From assembly GCA_022829145.1 (NCBI GenBank), contig CM040742.1, positions 12,371,131-12,435,130 on the forward strand: DNA of 64,000 nucleotides, read 5' to 3'. Position 1 is the first letter of the stretch; each line of letters starts with the position of its first letter. The translations under genes were made by a program, and so were the position numbers. A model generated the notes under the pieces. That model ran no database searches. It had not been told where the DNA came from and saw only the letters and a list, made by a program, of their open reading frames with translations. Source of the stretch: Albula goreensis (taxonomy: Eukaryota; Chordata; Actinopteri; Albuliformes; Albulidae). Below are positions 25,901-36,894 of the stretch, piece after piece.

Positions 25901-28900
25901 GCTGAGTGAAGATGGTTTGGGTGCATGTTGGTGCCCTGTTCAAAACAGGACACCACAGGTCAGTAAAGGTGTCTTCCAGTCTGATTGGTGCCAGCAGATT
26001 TCTGATGGTGGATGGTAGAAATATCAACTACTAATACTACTTAAAGCACCCCTGAAGTATATTACAATTATAAATGATAATTGTATCATTTCTTCTCACT
26101 TCTCTCACTCTTCATTTTCATTTGTTACCTCTCTGGTTTATTTCATATCCCTTACTTATGTGGCTGTTTTATTTTGGAGTGGATCTCTTTTCTTGTTTGG
26201 CTACTTAATATTTGAAATTCAATGTGAAGAATGAATAAATACAGCTGGAAAAGAAAAAGAGTGTTTGTATGAAAATATTGCAATATGAAAATATTGTATG
26301 AAAATATTGCAATATTGTTTAAAAGTAAATAAAAATTAAGGTAAAAAAAACTACATTTCCCAGATGTGAAGTTGAACAAACACCCCTAACTGATTTCACC
26401 AGTCAGTCTATAACTGAATCTTCTAAACTGAGTGATGGGTTTTTGCTTTGTGGGCTGTGGGTGAGGGGAGCACAGCACTCTGGCCTTACCAAGCCGCTGG
26501 TGTTGAGGGTGTTGTTGGTGAGTTTGAGCTTGTGAAAGGACACAGGGTACTGCATCCACCTCTCCCCCAGGGCGGGTGAGTCTGGATGGATGAAGAAGCG
26601 GTTGGGGAGGTGGGGCTCAGTCATACCATTCACCTCCCATCTGTCCCGGGTCCACTGAGGGAGGAGAGAGTTCAGCATCAGACAGAGCACAGGCCCACAC
26701 ACACAGGTATAACACACACTCACACACACACACACAGGTATAACACATACACACACACACACACACACAGGTATAACACACACTCACACACACACAGGTA
26801 TAACACACACTCACACACACAGGTATAACACATACACACACTCACACACACAGGTATAACACACACTCACACACACACAGGAATAACACACACACACACA
26901 CAGGTATAACACACACACACACACACACACAGGTATAACACACACTCACACACATAGGTATAACACATACACACACTCACACACAGGTATAACACACACT
27001 CACACACACAGGTATAACATACACACACACACACACAGGTATAACACACACACACACACAGGTATAACACATACACACACACACACAGGTATAACACACT
27101 CACACACACAGGTATAACACATACACACACACAAAGGTATACACACACACACACAGGTATAACACACACTCACACACACACACATACACACACACAGGTA
27201 TAACACACACTCACACACACAGGTATAACACATACACACACAAAGGTATAACACACACTCACACACACATGTATAACACACACACACACAGGTATAACAC
27301 ACACTCACACACACTAACACATACACACACACAGGTATAACACACACACACACACACAGGTATAACACACACACACACAGGTATAACACACACTCACACA
27401 CACAGGTATAACACATACACACACACACACACAGGTATAACACATACACACACTCACACACACACAGGTATAACACACACTCACACACACACAGGTATAA
27501 CACACACTCACACACACCCACAGGTATAACACATACACACACTCACACACACACACAGGTATAACACACACTCACACACACACAGGTAAAACACACATTC
27601 ACACATGCACACTCAGGTATAACACACACTCACACATGCATTCACACACACTCAGGTATAACACACATGCACGCACATACACACTGAGGTATAACACACA
27701 CACACACACAGGTATAACATACACACTCAGGTATAATACACATACACACACTCAACCACGCACACTCAGGTATAACACACAAACATGCACGCACACGCAT
27801 GCATGCATGCACACACACATGCACACGTGTACCACACACTTACATACACTCAGATATAACATACACTCACATTGAAATTCAGTGCCTGATGTTTTTCTCC
27901 CATTTTTACCTCACTTCATCGCCTACCCCAACCTTCAAAGCAGCAGTCTCAAGCCCCAAACTGAATGAGAACTTACACAAATATGTCGAACAGATTGGCA
28001 AAATCAGACACAGCAGGATACTGAATACAGACATCCAATATAGAAGGAAAGAAATGAAACTACAAAAGGAGGCCAGAGGTAGGATATTCTGAAAACCAGC
28101 TGCACACCACAAGATCTCACAGCGCAAATTGTTATTGACAAAGTGATTCTACTCCCAGGACAGGATGTGATGCCAATTTCACTCCTAAACCTTTTTTTCT
28201 TACGCTGTTTTGGGAGTTTATCGTGCACACACACGTTACCACAGTTCACACTGGTCTGCTGAAAAAGGATTTAGCAGCCTGAGATTTTATTGATCAAGAA
28301 AATAGCAACTACCGACCACCACTCACGCCCGAGATAATCTAGGATACCTTGTATTTGTTGTCATCAAAAGGTACCATGTCCATCATTAGAACATATTTGG
28401 TCTTCGGATTCAGCCCCGTGACGCTGACTTTGCAAGCAGGAAACATTCGCCTACAAAATACAACACACAATATCTCATACTAGGCAATTTTCAGCCGATA
28501 AGGTTCTGCTGTTCATATTTTATTTCTGTCATCCACGTATACCAAGCACCTAGCTGAAAATTAACTCTGATGATTAATAGCCTACTATGAAGAATGATTT
28601 TCTAACCATATCATTAACACCAGTGGTTAACAAAGATGTTCATCAGATAACACATTTATCTATTTGGTTAAAACAGCACGCATATTTTGTAATATAATCG
28701 AATTGCAACTGTGCAGTTTTAAAACGTGACGCAGATGTTAGGTGGCAATTCATCATCAAGCTACAATTCAATCGATTAATGAATCATCTCATTTAGGGCC
28801 CATATCGCTCCACAGAACTGTCTTAAAATAGAATGTTCTACCTCAAAAAAGTATAATAACAAATACAGGTGAGTAATAAAGAGGTTTGGCTGTGGCGTCC

Positions 28901-30012
28901 AAAATGACCCTTTTTGACCCTTGTCCTTGTCTTAGGCCTATTATGGTACATTAATGTTCGAATTTTTTTCCTCAGGTGAAACCTACCTGCCAGATTTTGT
29001 GATTATCATCTCCGTTCCGATGCTACGGAATTTATCCCACAGTTCGCGGCCCTGCAGCGACACTCGGACCTGCTGCGCGCTAAGCTCGGCCTCTGCATCG
29101 ACTTTCAGGACGTCCCGACACTGGCTGCCGAGAACCGTGTCCTTCCATTCTGCAAGACAGAGAAGAAATTTCCACACGCAATTTATGGAGATTACGTGAA
29201 ACATTTACACTTATTGTGTGTTCCAGAATAAAATCGCATAATGCGATCAAACTGTTGCTTCTCTCTGCTGTTCCACCCCAAATTGATTTAGAATTTAAAC
29301 AAATATTAAACGGTTGGATGATTTTCAACAGAACAGGACATAAGGATATGATGAAACGCATTACATATTGGAAAGAGGAGATAACATTACATCAAAGGAT
29401 ATAAATATGCCGAAAACCAACATCACACATAAACTTCTCTCAGGGCACATCATTATTGACAAAATGATTCCACTCCAGATTCAAGACAAGATGCGTGGCA
29501 AATTTCATTCCAAAACCTTTTTTTTTTTTTTTTTTTTGCTCATATAATTTTGGACTAAGGAAAGATCTTACAGAGTTTTCCGGAATAAAATCCCTTTAAT
29601 GGAATCATACTGATATTTCTACCCTCTCTCCTCACTCTCAAACCAGAGACATGGAGAAAGACAGGCATCCAACCTTTTTACTGCGCCTGGTGGAAATATA
29701 AATCTGCATTATGGCTCTGCCCTCCACCACATTATTACTGTAAGAGCACAGTTAGTAACTTCTGGTACTGAGAGACCAGGCCCTCGGGTCAAACAACGGA
29801 CAGCAATGCAAGAGAGAGAAAAAGGGAAATGAATTGGAATCATCTCTCAACGACTATGTTTTGATCAATAGCCAATAAATGTCTCCTGTATTTAAGAGTC
29901 AAGAGGGTGAGAGGGAAATAAACTCACCTGGAGGACAGTATGCGTAGCTGTTGAGCTGAGGGTTAGGGGGCTGGGGGTAGTCAGGGAAACGCCTCTCCTC
30001 ATGCAGAAACAT
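19304..30012 (-). CDS. tbx16: T-box transcription factor, Tbx16/VegT-like
   Basis: DNA-binding regulator of mesoderm and paraxial fate in fish and frogs (family knowledge). Nine minus-strand coding exons: 30012-29928, 29149-28987, 28450-28348, 26654-26490, 24073-23927, 22988-22918, 22227-22145, 21099-20871, 19967-19304. They join in phase to 569 residues. The T-box spans about residues 58-245: [73 protein letters not shown] and [15 protein letters not shown] are all present, so the domain looks intact. The N-terminus before the box is short (about 57 aa). The 324-residue C-terminal region is Ser/Pro-rich, with [11 protein letters not shown] and the end [13 protein letters not shown] favour tbx16 because the box matches my memory of zebrafish Tbx16 best. 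The paralogue tbx16l (old name tbx6) is a real alternative. The ATG was chosen because it opens the only frame that splices into exon 2. Confidence 0.93.
20519..20600. repeat. copy of the CTGATC..GATCAG dispersed repeat
   Basis: 'gagtctcagagtacgaggac', then 'tgatctaggatcagccttgc' and 'ttttcagctaataatgaatt' match the units at 32.6 and 42.9 kb. Confidence 0.6.
20871..21099 (-). CDS. tbx16: T-box gene exon 8
   Basis: 229 nt; acceptor CTATTTAG after a CT-rich run, donor GTACGA. Encodes [34 protein letters not shown] and [15 protein letters not shown]. Confidence 0.9.
22145..22227 (-). CDS. tbx16: T-box gene exon 7
   Basis: 83 nt; acceptor TTTTACAG, donor GTACTG chosen because it gives the phase needed by exon 8 (Ala codon split). 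Encodes [19 protein letters not shown] and ETAPKSPD. If the donor is skipped, the frame stays open to a TAA at 22037-22035. Confidence 0.85.
22768..22812. repeat. short tandem repeat, unit about 10 bp
   Basis: Four to five copies of 'aatgaaacac' or 'aatgaaacat' in the T-box gene intron between exons 6 and 7. Confidence 0.7.
22918..22988 (-). CDS. tbx16: T-box gene exon 6 (end of T-box)
   Basis: 71 nt; acceptor TTTTTTAG, donor GTAATA. Encodes [20 protein letters not shown] and NSK, and begins an Arg codon. Confidence 0.95.
23590..23680 (+). mobile_element. tRNA-like SINE head fragment
   Basis: 'gggcttgctaatttagaggc', then 'gggtttgaatcccagg' and 'ggcactgacattgcaccc' resemble the tRNA-like SINE head with a B-box-like GGTTTGAATCCC. 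It lies in the T-box gene intron between exons 5 and 6. Confidence 0.5.
23927..24073 (-). CDS. tbx16: T-box gene exon 5
   Basis: 147 nt = 49 codons; acceptor GTTGCAG, donor GTACTG. Encodes [18 protein letters not shown] to [16 protein letters not shown], the strongest part of the T-box signature. Confidence 0.97.
24330..24490 (+). mobile_element. SINE body fragment
   Basis: 'cactgcattactcttgagca', 'attgcttcagtaaatatcca' and 'gctgtataaatgg' are the body of the same SINE seen at 35.5 and 42 kb. Confidence 0.5.
26490..26654 (-). CDS. tbx16: T-box gene exon 4
   Basis: 165 nt = 55 codons; acceptor CTCCCTCAG, donor GTAAGG. Encodes [20 protein letters not shown] to NNTLNTSGL. The intron just upstream is occupied by a 1.2-kb CA-rich minisatellite ending about 40 nt from this acceptor. 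Confidence 0.96.
26697..27880. repeat. CA-rich minisatellite with CAGGTATAACAC units
   Basis: About 1.2 kb made of CA runs punctuated by 'caggtataacacacactcac' or 'caggtataacacatacacac'. The units are roughly 20-40 bp and repeat about 35-45 times. The far end (27600 onward) is degraded with 'gcatgcatgc' and 'actcaggtat' variants. It lies in the intron between T-box exons 3 and 4. Open frames read through it ([10 protein letters not shown] on the minus strand) are artefacts of the repeat. Confidence 0.95.
28348..28450 (-). CDS. tbx16: T-box gene exon 3
   Basis: 103 nt; acceptor TTTTGTAG, donor GTATCC. Encodes [20 protein letters not shown] and [12 protein letters not shown]. Confidence 0.96.
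28987..29149 (-). CDS. tbx16: T-box gene exon 2 (start of T-box)
   Basis: 163 nt; acceptor TCTTGCAG, donor GTAGGT. Encodes [13 protein letters not shown] to [20 protein letters not shown]- and CpG-rich. Confidence 0.95.
29928..30012 (-). CDS. tbx16: T-box gene coding exon 1
   Basis: ATG at 30012-30010, then [16 protein letters not shown] to AYCPP; donor GTGAGT. 85 nt, leaving one base that is completed to Glu by exon 2. The larger open frame on the same strand here is in a different phase. Confidence 0.85.
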
Positions 30013-33000
30013 GGCCCTTTGGAGCTCAGCTGTGACAGTCCCAGTCTGAAGGTCTGAGCTTGTAGCAGATGTTGGTGCTGGTATGTTACTCTCCCGTGGT
30101 CATCTGTCTGATTGGATGGATAAATCTGTCGGTCAGGCCTTCTGCCTTGTCGATGAGAGGTGAGGTGGGGGCGTTGGTAGTTGGGGGTGGTGGGGGGGGT
30201 GTTGGTAGTTGGGGGTATGGGGGTAGGGGGATGAAGGGTGTGAGATGGAGCAACAACAACAACTTTCACTTCCCTTTGATCTCTCTTCCCGTCTCTGAGG
30301 GTTTCACTGCTTTTTTTTTGGGGAGCGGCACTTGAGGCCCAGTGGCCTAACATCACAGACGGCGGTCTGGCCCCCCACTTCAAAACCCCACCGTCAGGCG
30401 CTAATCACCCGAGCAGTTGGCCCACCATAACTGCAGGAAGCCACGTAGGCCTGGCTTCCTTTATTTACTGAGTTCACGTATTGCCTAGACAGAAGGCAGC
30501 GGAGTGTGTGAAGGGAGTGCATATTGAGTGAGTTCAGCAGCATGTGTGACACTTTCTGAGGGCACTCTCACTCGCCTTTCCAATATTAATGCTCAGCCAT
30601 ATCTGTCATTTACAAATAAATTAAAGTACATTTTGCCAAGTAACCTTCTTTTAATTCATAAGTGAATATGTGGTTGCCAGATGCTCTCTTCTCCAGCCCT
30701 CATCAGGGCTACTCATCTTTGGTGACTTTACTTGAGATCTGGGGAACATTCATGGGAAGTGGGAATCATTTCCCCTCTGAGAATCCTTGATAAACTGTTT
30801 AATAATTTGAACAAGAGAATAAGAAAAAAAACACAATTGTGTTATTTTTGCATAGAGAACTTTTTTTCTTCTCAAATGCAACCATCATGGAAATACAGTG
30901 GTCTAACTTCACTCAAAAACAAAGTAGGCCTTGGGAACAGAGTAGGCCCGGCACGGTCAAAAGACTCTGGGGTTCCGTAAACGTTAGTTTTAGTTTTTCT
31001 GTGAAGAGCAATGGAATGGTTCCCGCATGGCGCGACAGGTATTTGCGTAAAGTGCTGTAGTTTTTCTGTCTACTGTGAGATGTCTGTAAATTTACATCTA
31101 ATTGGGCCATTAAGAGACTGGAAAGCTTTCATTTTCAGTTAATGGCTGCCTTAAAACACCACTCGCAGTCACACCACACCACCGAGCTGGCTTATCAGAG
31201 AAATTTCAGCTCAGCCAAAGACCCATTTATTCCTGTTATACACAATTAACTGCAATGCAGAATCAGAGGAGGTTTTAAAATATTTTAAATTGGTTCTATA
31301 TCCCATTTTGTTGAATTTTTACATGTCAATGAAAAAATAAAATGTTTGTATAAAACAACAACAGATAACAGTGTTAGTTGTTGTCATTTTGGACTAAGAA
31401 CCACCAAAACAATATGCTAATTGCTAACTTCACAGAGGAGAGAATGTGCATCATATAATTACTAGCATAAAATCATGTTCCCAAACAGTGCCCTTGTATT
31501 TTCAATATTATAATACCAGTTCACAAACAGTATCAGGTTTATATTCCATTTTTAGTCTGGGATTCAGTCTGTTTTGTTTTCACAGATCCTAGGTTTGTCC
31601 CTCAGAAAAGCTAGGGAATGCTGGGGAACTGTCAATTTCAAATAAATATAGCTGTTTTTTTTTTTTTTTTTTTTGCTTGCCCAGTTTATATATTTTTGTA
31701 CCCTTACAAAAGGACTATTTGGTTTCAAAATGTAAAGCTGTTTTTAATTTAATGCTGGGGGCTGTCAATTTTAAATAAATATAACTGGTTACAAAATAAA
31801 TGCAGAGCCTTTTTTGCTTTTACAGTTCTTAAATTTTTTCCATTAGAAAAGACTCGGTTTAGTTGACAAAAATGGCATCGATCAGAGGAGAAAAAAAAAC
31901 TTGGCATTTGTGAAGGTGATAATGCGTTGGAGTGACCCCAGGCCGAAGGGCGGGGGCCCAAAGATAGGCCGTGTCTCCCATTATCTGCGTGCCCGACCCA
32001 ACCGGTCCCACGCCCGACCAAGCCCCCACCCTCGTGCAGGATCCAGGTTTCCATGGCAACAGGAGGTTCTCCAGTGTCATTTGATATAATTCTTACATCA
32101 TGCATTTATATCGTATGTATTTTTCTTGTTAATATTTTTTGTGTATTTTTTAAGGCACCAGTACAAAATAGTCCATATTACAGGGCTTTTCGAAATGGTA
32201 GAATATGCAGGCTGTGCAGATCGGTAGCCAGTGACCTACAATTATGTCCTCATGATTACTGCCATTTTGTTTAGAAACTTGGTCAATATACAAAGTAGAT
32301 ACAATTACCCAGACCTGCTTTTAGCTTTATTTTGTAAACAGTATTATTAAGGCCACTTCATTCCATTGTATTCATACGGTCTTGGAAGTAGGCTATTTTC
32401 AAAGGTTCGCTACAGTGTGCGCCAATGTGTTTCTTACCCAGACTGACACTAATGAGGCACAGAGAACAGTCTTTTGCAAAGAGTGAGCATTTAGCAAAGT
32501 GCATTCCCTAAGAGTGAGGCTGAAGAACAATGAGCTTCAAAAATAACATCCTCCTGTTTTTCATCAACCATGTCTAAATAGTTTTGCCTTTAAGCTCAAA
32601 GGGATGAATCCAGACCTGAATTACAAGCTTCTTTATGATTGTTTATGAATATAGGGGCTTATCGAGGTCATAAGCCTTTTCTTTTGGCTCATAATGGAGA
32701 AGGTCAAGTTAAGGACAGGGGATGAGCACCCCTACTCTCAGATTCTTTATAATACAGACTCTGATCTGGGATCAGTTTTCCCTTTCAGGGCATAATGGAT
32801 AAGGTCAGATTAAGGCCAAGGGAAACCTGATCCTAGATCAGTGCTGCTGTGCTGATACACTTTATGAATATAGGCTTTGGGCTTCCTCGGGCATTAATGC
32901 ATATTGAGAACAATCAGACCTGGGAAGTTTTATTGAATGCACTCAAAGTCAACCAGAGCATTGCCAATACTTCTGCGGGACAGTATTTTTAGAAGCCACT

Positions 33001-33360
33001 TTTCTCTGTGTGCATTTTACAGAGCGAAAGCCCCAGCACTCGCTCAGATGTACGGGTGAGTTCTTCCGCTGACCTCCAGCTAAATTATTCAGCATTCAGC
33101 CGTTGGTCCTTTTCTAATGCGTGTAGGCCTGGGCTGGGCCTGCGGTCACACTCTAAAGAGGTGAGACTATTCGAGCATGGCAGATACACAACATGCTCAG
33201 AAATTCTCCATAAAGCAAAAAAGTATAAAAATAATTAAGAAATAGCTTTTATGTCACTGTGATCTTTCACAAAAGCAGGACTATGCTAAAGGTTAGCTCC
33301 CAAATTATACTGTATGAAAATAAAGGCAATCTGCCAGTAAAGAAATGAACAATTCATCCT
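30013..33360. other. intergenic: T-box gene 5' flank to mir-144/451 promoter
   Basis: No coding exon seen. The T-box gene 5' UTR and promoter should lie just above 30012; I see no clear TATA box. The stretch at 30155-30240 is G-rich (GGGGGTGTTGGTAGTTG repeats). T tracts occur near 31654-31673. Copies of the CTGATC..GATCAG repeat lie at 32640-32880. Confidence 0.5.
32640..32880. repeat. two tandem copies of the CTGATC..GATCAG repeat
   Basis: Two related units of about 110-120 bp: 'tctgatctgggatcagtttt', 'cataatggataaggtcagat', then 'ctgatcctagatcagtgctg' and 'tttatgaatataggc'. Same family as the array at 42.89-43.37 kb. Confidence 0.7.
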
Positions 33361-33394
33361 GGGAGGAACGTGATCTTGAGCAACTGTTTAGAGT

Positions 33395-33605
33395 TAGATA
33401 TTGGGGAGGATTTTCATTGGTCTGAAAGTGAACCAAAGGTCGATAAGGGAAAAAGGGGGAGTGGGGGGGCTCTGAGGTCATCACAATATGCAAATGAGCC
33501 AAAAACATTAAAAGGAGGCCCAGGAGGGAGGTGCTATTTACCAGGGGATCGTGAACAGCATGGAGACGCGGCACTATAAAAAAGAGGGCAATTAAACCAT
33601 TAATT
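33395..33605 (+). promoter_or_regulatory. putative erythroid promoter of pri-mir-144/451
   Basis: TATAAA at 33575-33580 lies about 650 bp before mir-144 on the same strand. Upstream are a GATA site (GATAAG, 33442-33447), an inverted CCAAT (cattgg, 33415-33420), a G-rich CACCC/KLF-like block (gggggagtggggggg, about 33455-33469) and a perfect octamer ATGCAAAT (33488-33495). GATA1 control of this cluster is established in mouse and fish. That these particular sites are used is inference. Confidence 0.65.
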
Positions 33606-34211
33606 AACACCTGCTTCAAGACGACCACAGACACAAAGGTGAGCACTTAACCCAGTCAATATAACTTCTAAAGCTGTCAAAAGGCCTCATTTGCGATGCC
33701 TAATTGTGTGTGGGAAAGTTGTGTCCAAGGGTTTTTTTTTTGAAGAATTGGTGGAAGCTATAAGGCAAGATGTGAATGGCTCATCTGAAACTACGCTTGG
33801 TCAAGGAAATTCTACATGACACTGCAACGTCTTGCAATGCATTGGTAGGAGTAATGATAATGAATAGGTGTTGGATACTAACGTGTAAAGGAACCAGGAC
33901 CGGTTTATTCACGAATAATGCTGTAACAATCAATGCTGAAATATTGTTTTATTTCCCTTTCCTTCTGGGGAAAAAAGCCTTTTTATGACAATAAAAGGTG
34001 TTAAAGTGGAGTGGAATGGAGTTTGTCTCATAGACGTTTTTTGATTGTAAAGATAATTTTTAAAAAGATATTGGACTGAAACTCAGATCCATTGAACGAA
34101 AAATGCATTGATTATTTATGATCCGTGATATTTTTATCATTGTTTTTCTAATTTATATTTCTCTTTGCCACAGGTTAAATTGGATATCCAGCCCTTCTCT
34201 TACATTATTCC

Positions 34212-34297
34212 TTGTGCTCTGGAGAGGATATCATCATATACTGTAAGTTTGTTATAGTGACACTACAGTATAGATGATGTACTATCCAGGGCCACAT
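34212..34297 (+). ncRNA. mir144: microRNA precursor mir-144
   Basis: The 5p arm at 34226-34247 (ggatatcatcatatactgta plus ag) and the 3p arm at 34264-34283 (tacagtatagatgatgtact) match miR-144 as I know it in vertebrates. Flanks tgtgctctgga and tccagggccaca pair to extend the stem. The 16-nt loop is between the arms. Erythroid microRNA; in fish it is reported to act on haemoglobin and klfd-linked targets. Confidence 0.96.
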
Positions 34298-34363
34298 AAG
34301 CACTGCGTACAACGCTTTTAACTCGAAACCCTGACCCTTCAACCCTGAACCTGCAATGGACTA

Positions 34364-34442
34364 GCAGAGAGTGGTGGTCAAACCGTTACCATTACTGAGT
34401 TTTAGTAATGGTAAGGGTTATATTGCCCCTTCTCAATCTCCT
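34364..34442 (+). ncRNA. mir451: microRNA precursor mir-451
   Basis: The mature sequence at 34380-34401 begins aaaccgttaccattactgag and is identical to vertebrate miR-451. It folds back at once onto tagtaatggtaagggttat (34404-34422) with a loop of only about 4 nt. This is the short stem that bypasses Dicer and is sliced by Ago2 (established for miR-451). It starts 96 nt after the miR-144 3p arm, so both are likely one transcript. Required for erythroid maturation. Confidence 0.97.
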
Positions 34443-35474
34443 CTCCATCTGACATCAGGAAAATCACACAAAATGGCAGACAGCTTTGTGTGACGAAAGG
34501 GACGATATCTCCAGTGGATTTCAAGATTTTCAAATAAACTTATGAAGCCATAAATATTTCTGCATTTTTCTTATTCTTTTTTTTTTTTTTTTTTTTTTTT
34601 TTACCAAGACAGCCTACTTATTGCAGTTTATGGAAAGTTAAAAATCATGAGTTGTTAAATATATTTATTTTTCTCCTTTGGAAATGTGACCTCTGGAACA
34701 TATTATGGCTAATGGGGTATTATTTTTAACAGATTGCTTTTACTGTAACTGCTACAGTCCATACACAGATAATATAATGTACTGTGAACTTACAGTACAC
34801 AAAAACTGGGTTTGGTGCATGACAAAGGATACACTATATACAGCAGGGCAAGTATTTAATATCAGAAATTCTGCAACAGCAAATATATTGCATAAACTTA
34901 ATATTGTATTACTCCATCTCACATGCTTGAAATTGTGGTAGAAGGACATCTTGAGAGCAGTGCACCAACCATGCAGGTGCCACATTTGAATGGGCACGTA
35001 AGGTTTAACTGGAACATTCTTTAAGATGAGATGAAAAGGGCTACACAGCACACATTAAATTAACACTCATATCTTACCCAGACAGCTCATAATCAGCCCG
35101 ATGATCCATCTCCCGCATATGAAATACCACTTATATGAAGTTTTATTTTTAAAATATATTATAGTTTTTCATTAAAATGTGTATTTAGGACATAAAATGT
35201 GATTAGTCCTGGGATTGCAGCACAATTAGAAAACCCCATCCACCGAAGATGACCAAGGTTTGAATACATAAACATTGTCCCTTCCCTTACACTCAATAAC
35301 CTAAAAATGAAAATTCTATCAAGAAAGGTAGCTCTCTTATAATACTGTTTGGTCTGTTTTAATCATCTGTAATATATGTTGTTGTCTGTTGAAAAACAAA
35401 TTAAAAAGAATATTCAGAAGGCAGTTCTCTCAGTCACAGAACAGTGAAGTTTGCAAAAAGTGTGGATACTCCCT

Positions 35475-35712
35475 AGCAGCAATATAGCATAATGGTTTAA
35501 GAACTGAGCTGCTCCAGGTTCAGTTACTAGAATAGGGATGATCATTGTACCCTAGTAGTAAGCTAGTACTGGAATTGCTTCAATAAATATCCTGCCGTAT
35601 AAATGCGTATCATGCAATAAAAAAAAAACTAAATAAATGTATGTATATTTATATATTTATAAGCTGTGCAAGTTGCTCTGGATAAAAGCATCTGCTAAAT
35701 GCAATGGTGAGT
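35475..35712 (+). mobile_element. tRNA-derived SINE
   Basis: Head 'tagcataatggtttaagaac' and 'gctccaggttcagttac' (B-box-like); body 'attgcttcaataaatatcct' and 'gccgtataaatgcg'; an A-rich stretch; tail 'gttgctctggataaaagcat' and 'ctgctaaatgc'. The tail motif is the one shared by many fish SINEs and their partner LINEs. Confidence 0.75.
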
Positions 35713-36845
35713 GCAATTTAATGGACTTCTATGGTAATGTAAGGGTAGGACAGTTAATATGAAAATATTTATTGCATTTCTGTCTAATGATGTATTTTTG
35801 AAACACTGCATACTCAGTGTTGATTGTTTTATCCCCAACTCCCGCTAGCAGCCTTTCCTTGCAGCCTCAGGAGGTGAGGGCCAAAAGAATGCAACTCCTC
35901 TAATGCAAGCAAAGGCTTTGAACACTGCAGACTCACCACCAATGACACACTGTTCATGTCGCTGATGGATTAAGAGGCCAGAGGATTCTCGGGTGTGTAT
36001 CTGCAGGTGCCTAGCCTAACCAGGTGAGACTACTATTGACGAGACCAACAGAGCTAGCCGGATTATCCCCTATCATTTCCCAGCAAGGCTGGGTCAGATG
36101 TTTCTTTGCCAGGCACGACGAGCATTCAAACACCTGTTTGATTTTCAGCGCAAACATCTTCACAGCATGAGTCACAGAGATTTGTGCATACTCAGTGCTA
36201 TAGATATTTTTAATGTTAAATCTTTATTTACTGCTTATATTACAGATATTTAGAGCAAAGTGCATCACCATGGTTACTTTGTCATTTTATTTACATCACA
36301 GCAGTTGCCTTTGGTTTGAAGGATGCATAGTATGATGTTGTGTGTTAATTTGATTCTAACAGAATTTATGCAGTTATGTAAAAGGGGTGAAATGTACTCC
36401 GCCAGAGTTGATTTAACACCAACATTTTACTGTGTGGCTTTCAAAACCAAAGATCATCACCTACATCTCTAGATGAAACTACAGCCTGTTCTCAGACATG
36501 AGACAACCTTTTGATGTGTGAGAACTTTAAGAAAACTGTTTTGTGTAATCAAAAAACAAAATGGCTGCCTCTTTCAAAGCTGTATGAACTGGGCTGACAG
36601 CGGCCTGCTCAGACAGTGGAAGCAGCATCGTTCTGGGCCTCCAGCCCCCCGCATTACTCATCAAAACGGCCTTGACTGTGCCTCTGTGAAACTCTGAAAG
36701 GACAAAACTGCCTCCGATCTTGATAATCTGACCCATTTTTGGTTTTTGTGTGTGTGTGCATGTGTGATGGGAGAGGGTGGGGGGCAGGTTGTGTTCCATT
36801 AAGGAAGTAATTTAGTTTGCTTGTGTTTGTAGACAGGCTCTCTGG

Positions 36846-36848
<3 letters not shown>

Positions 36849-36891
<43 letters not shown>
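36849..36891. repeat. (GA)n microsatellite
   Basis: About 21 uninterrupted GA units. Confidence 0.95.

Positions 36892-36894
<3 letters not shown>

Larger units (their letters stand above)
33605..34450 (+). ncRNA. primary transcript of mir-144/mir-451 (approximate)
   Basis: The start is expected about 30 nt after the TATA box. Near it 'acacaaag|gtgagc' (donor at 33639) and 'ctctttgccacag' (acceptor, last base 34173) form a possible 535-nt intron, which would put a short leader exon just before the hairpins. Both hairpins follow within 260 nt. Limits are inferred. Confidence 0.6.

Noticed and set aside
26403-27571. Long cysteine/valine-rich open frames ([10 protein letters not shown]) on the minus strand
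   Set aside because: They are read through the CA-rich minisatellite; codon content is just the repeat, with no splice or start context.
26697-27880. CRISPR-like array
   Set aside because: Spacing and units are simple CA-based sequence with no unique spacers, in a vertebrate intron.
29892-30383. 163-codon minus-strand frame at the T-box gene 5' end
   Set aside because: Out of phase with the T-box exons. The true exon 1 frame ([12 protein letters not shown]) overlaps it and splices correctly.
34174-34241. Small protein-gene exon between acceptor CAG and donor GTAAGT
   Set aside because: No open frame with a start; the donor is the miR-144 5p arm. Kept only as a splice-overlap observation.
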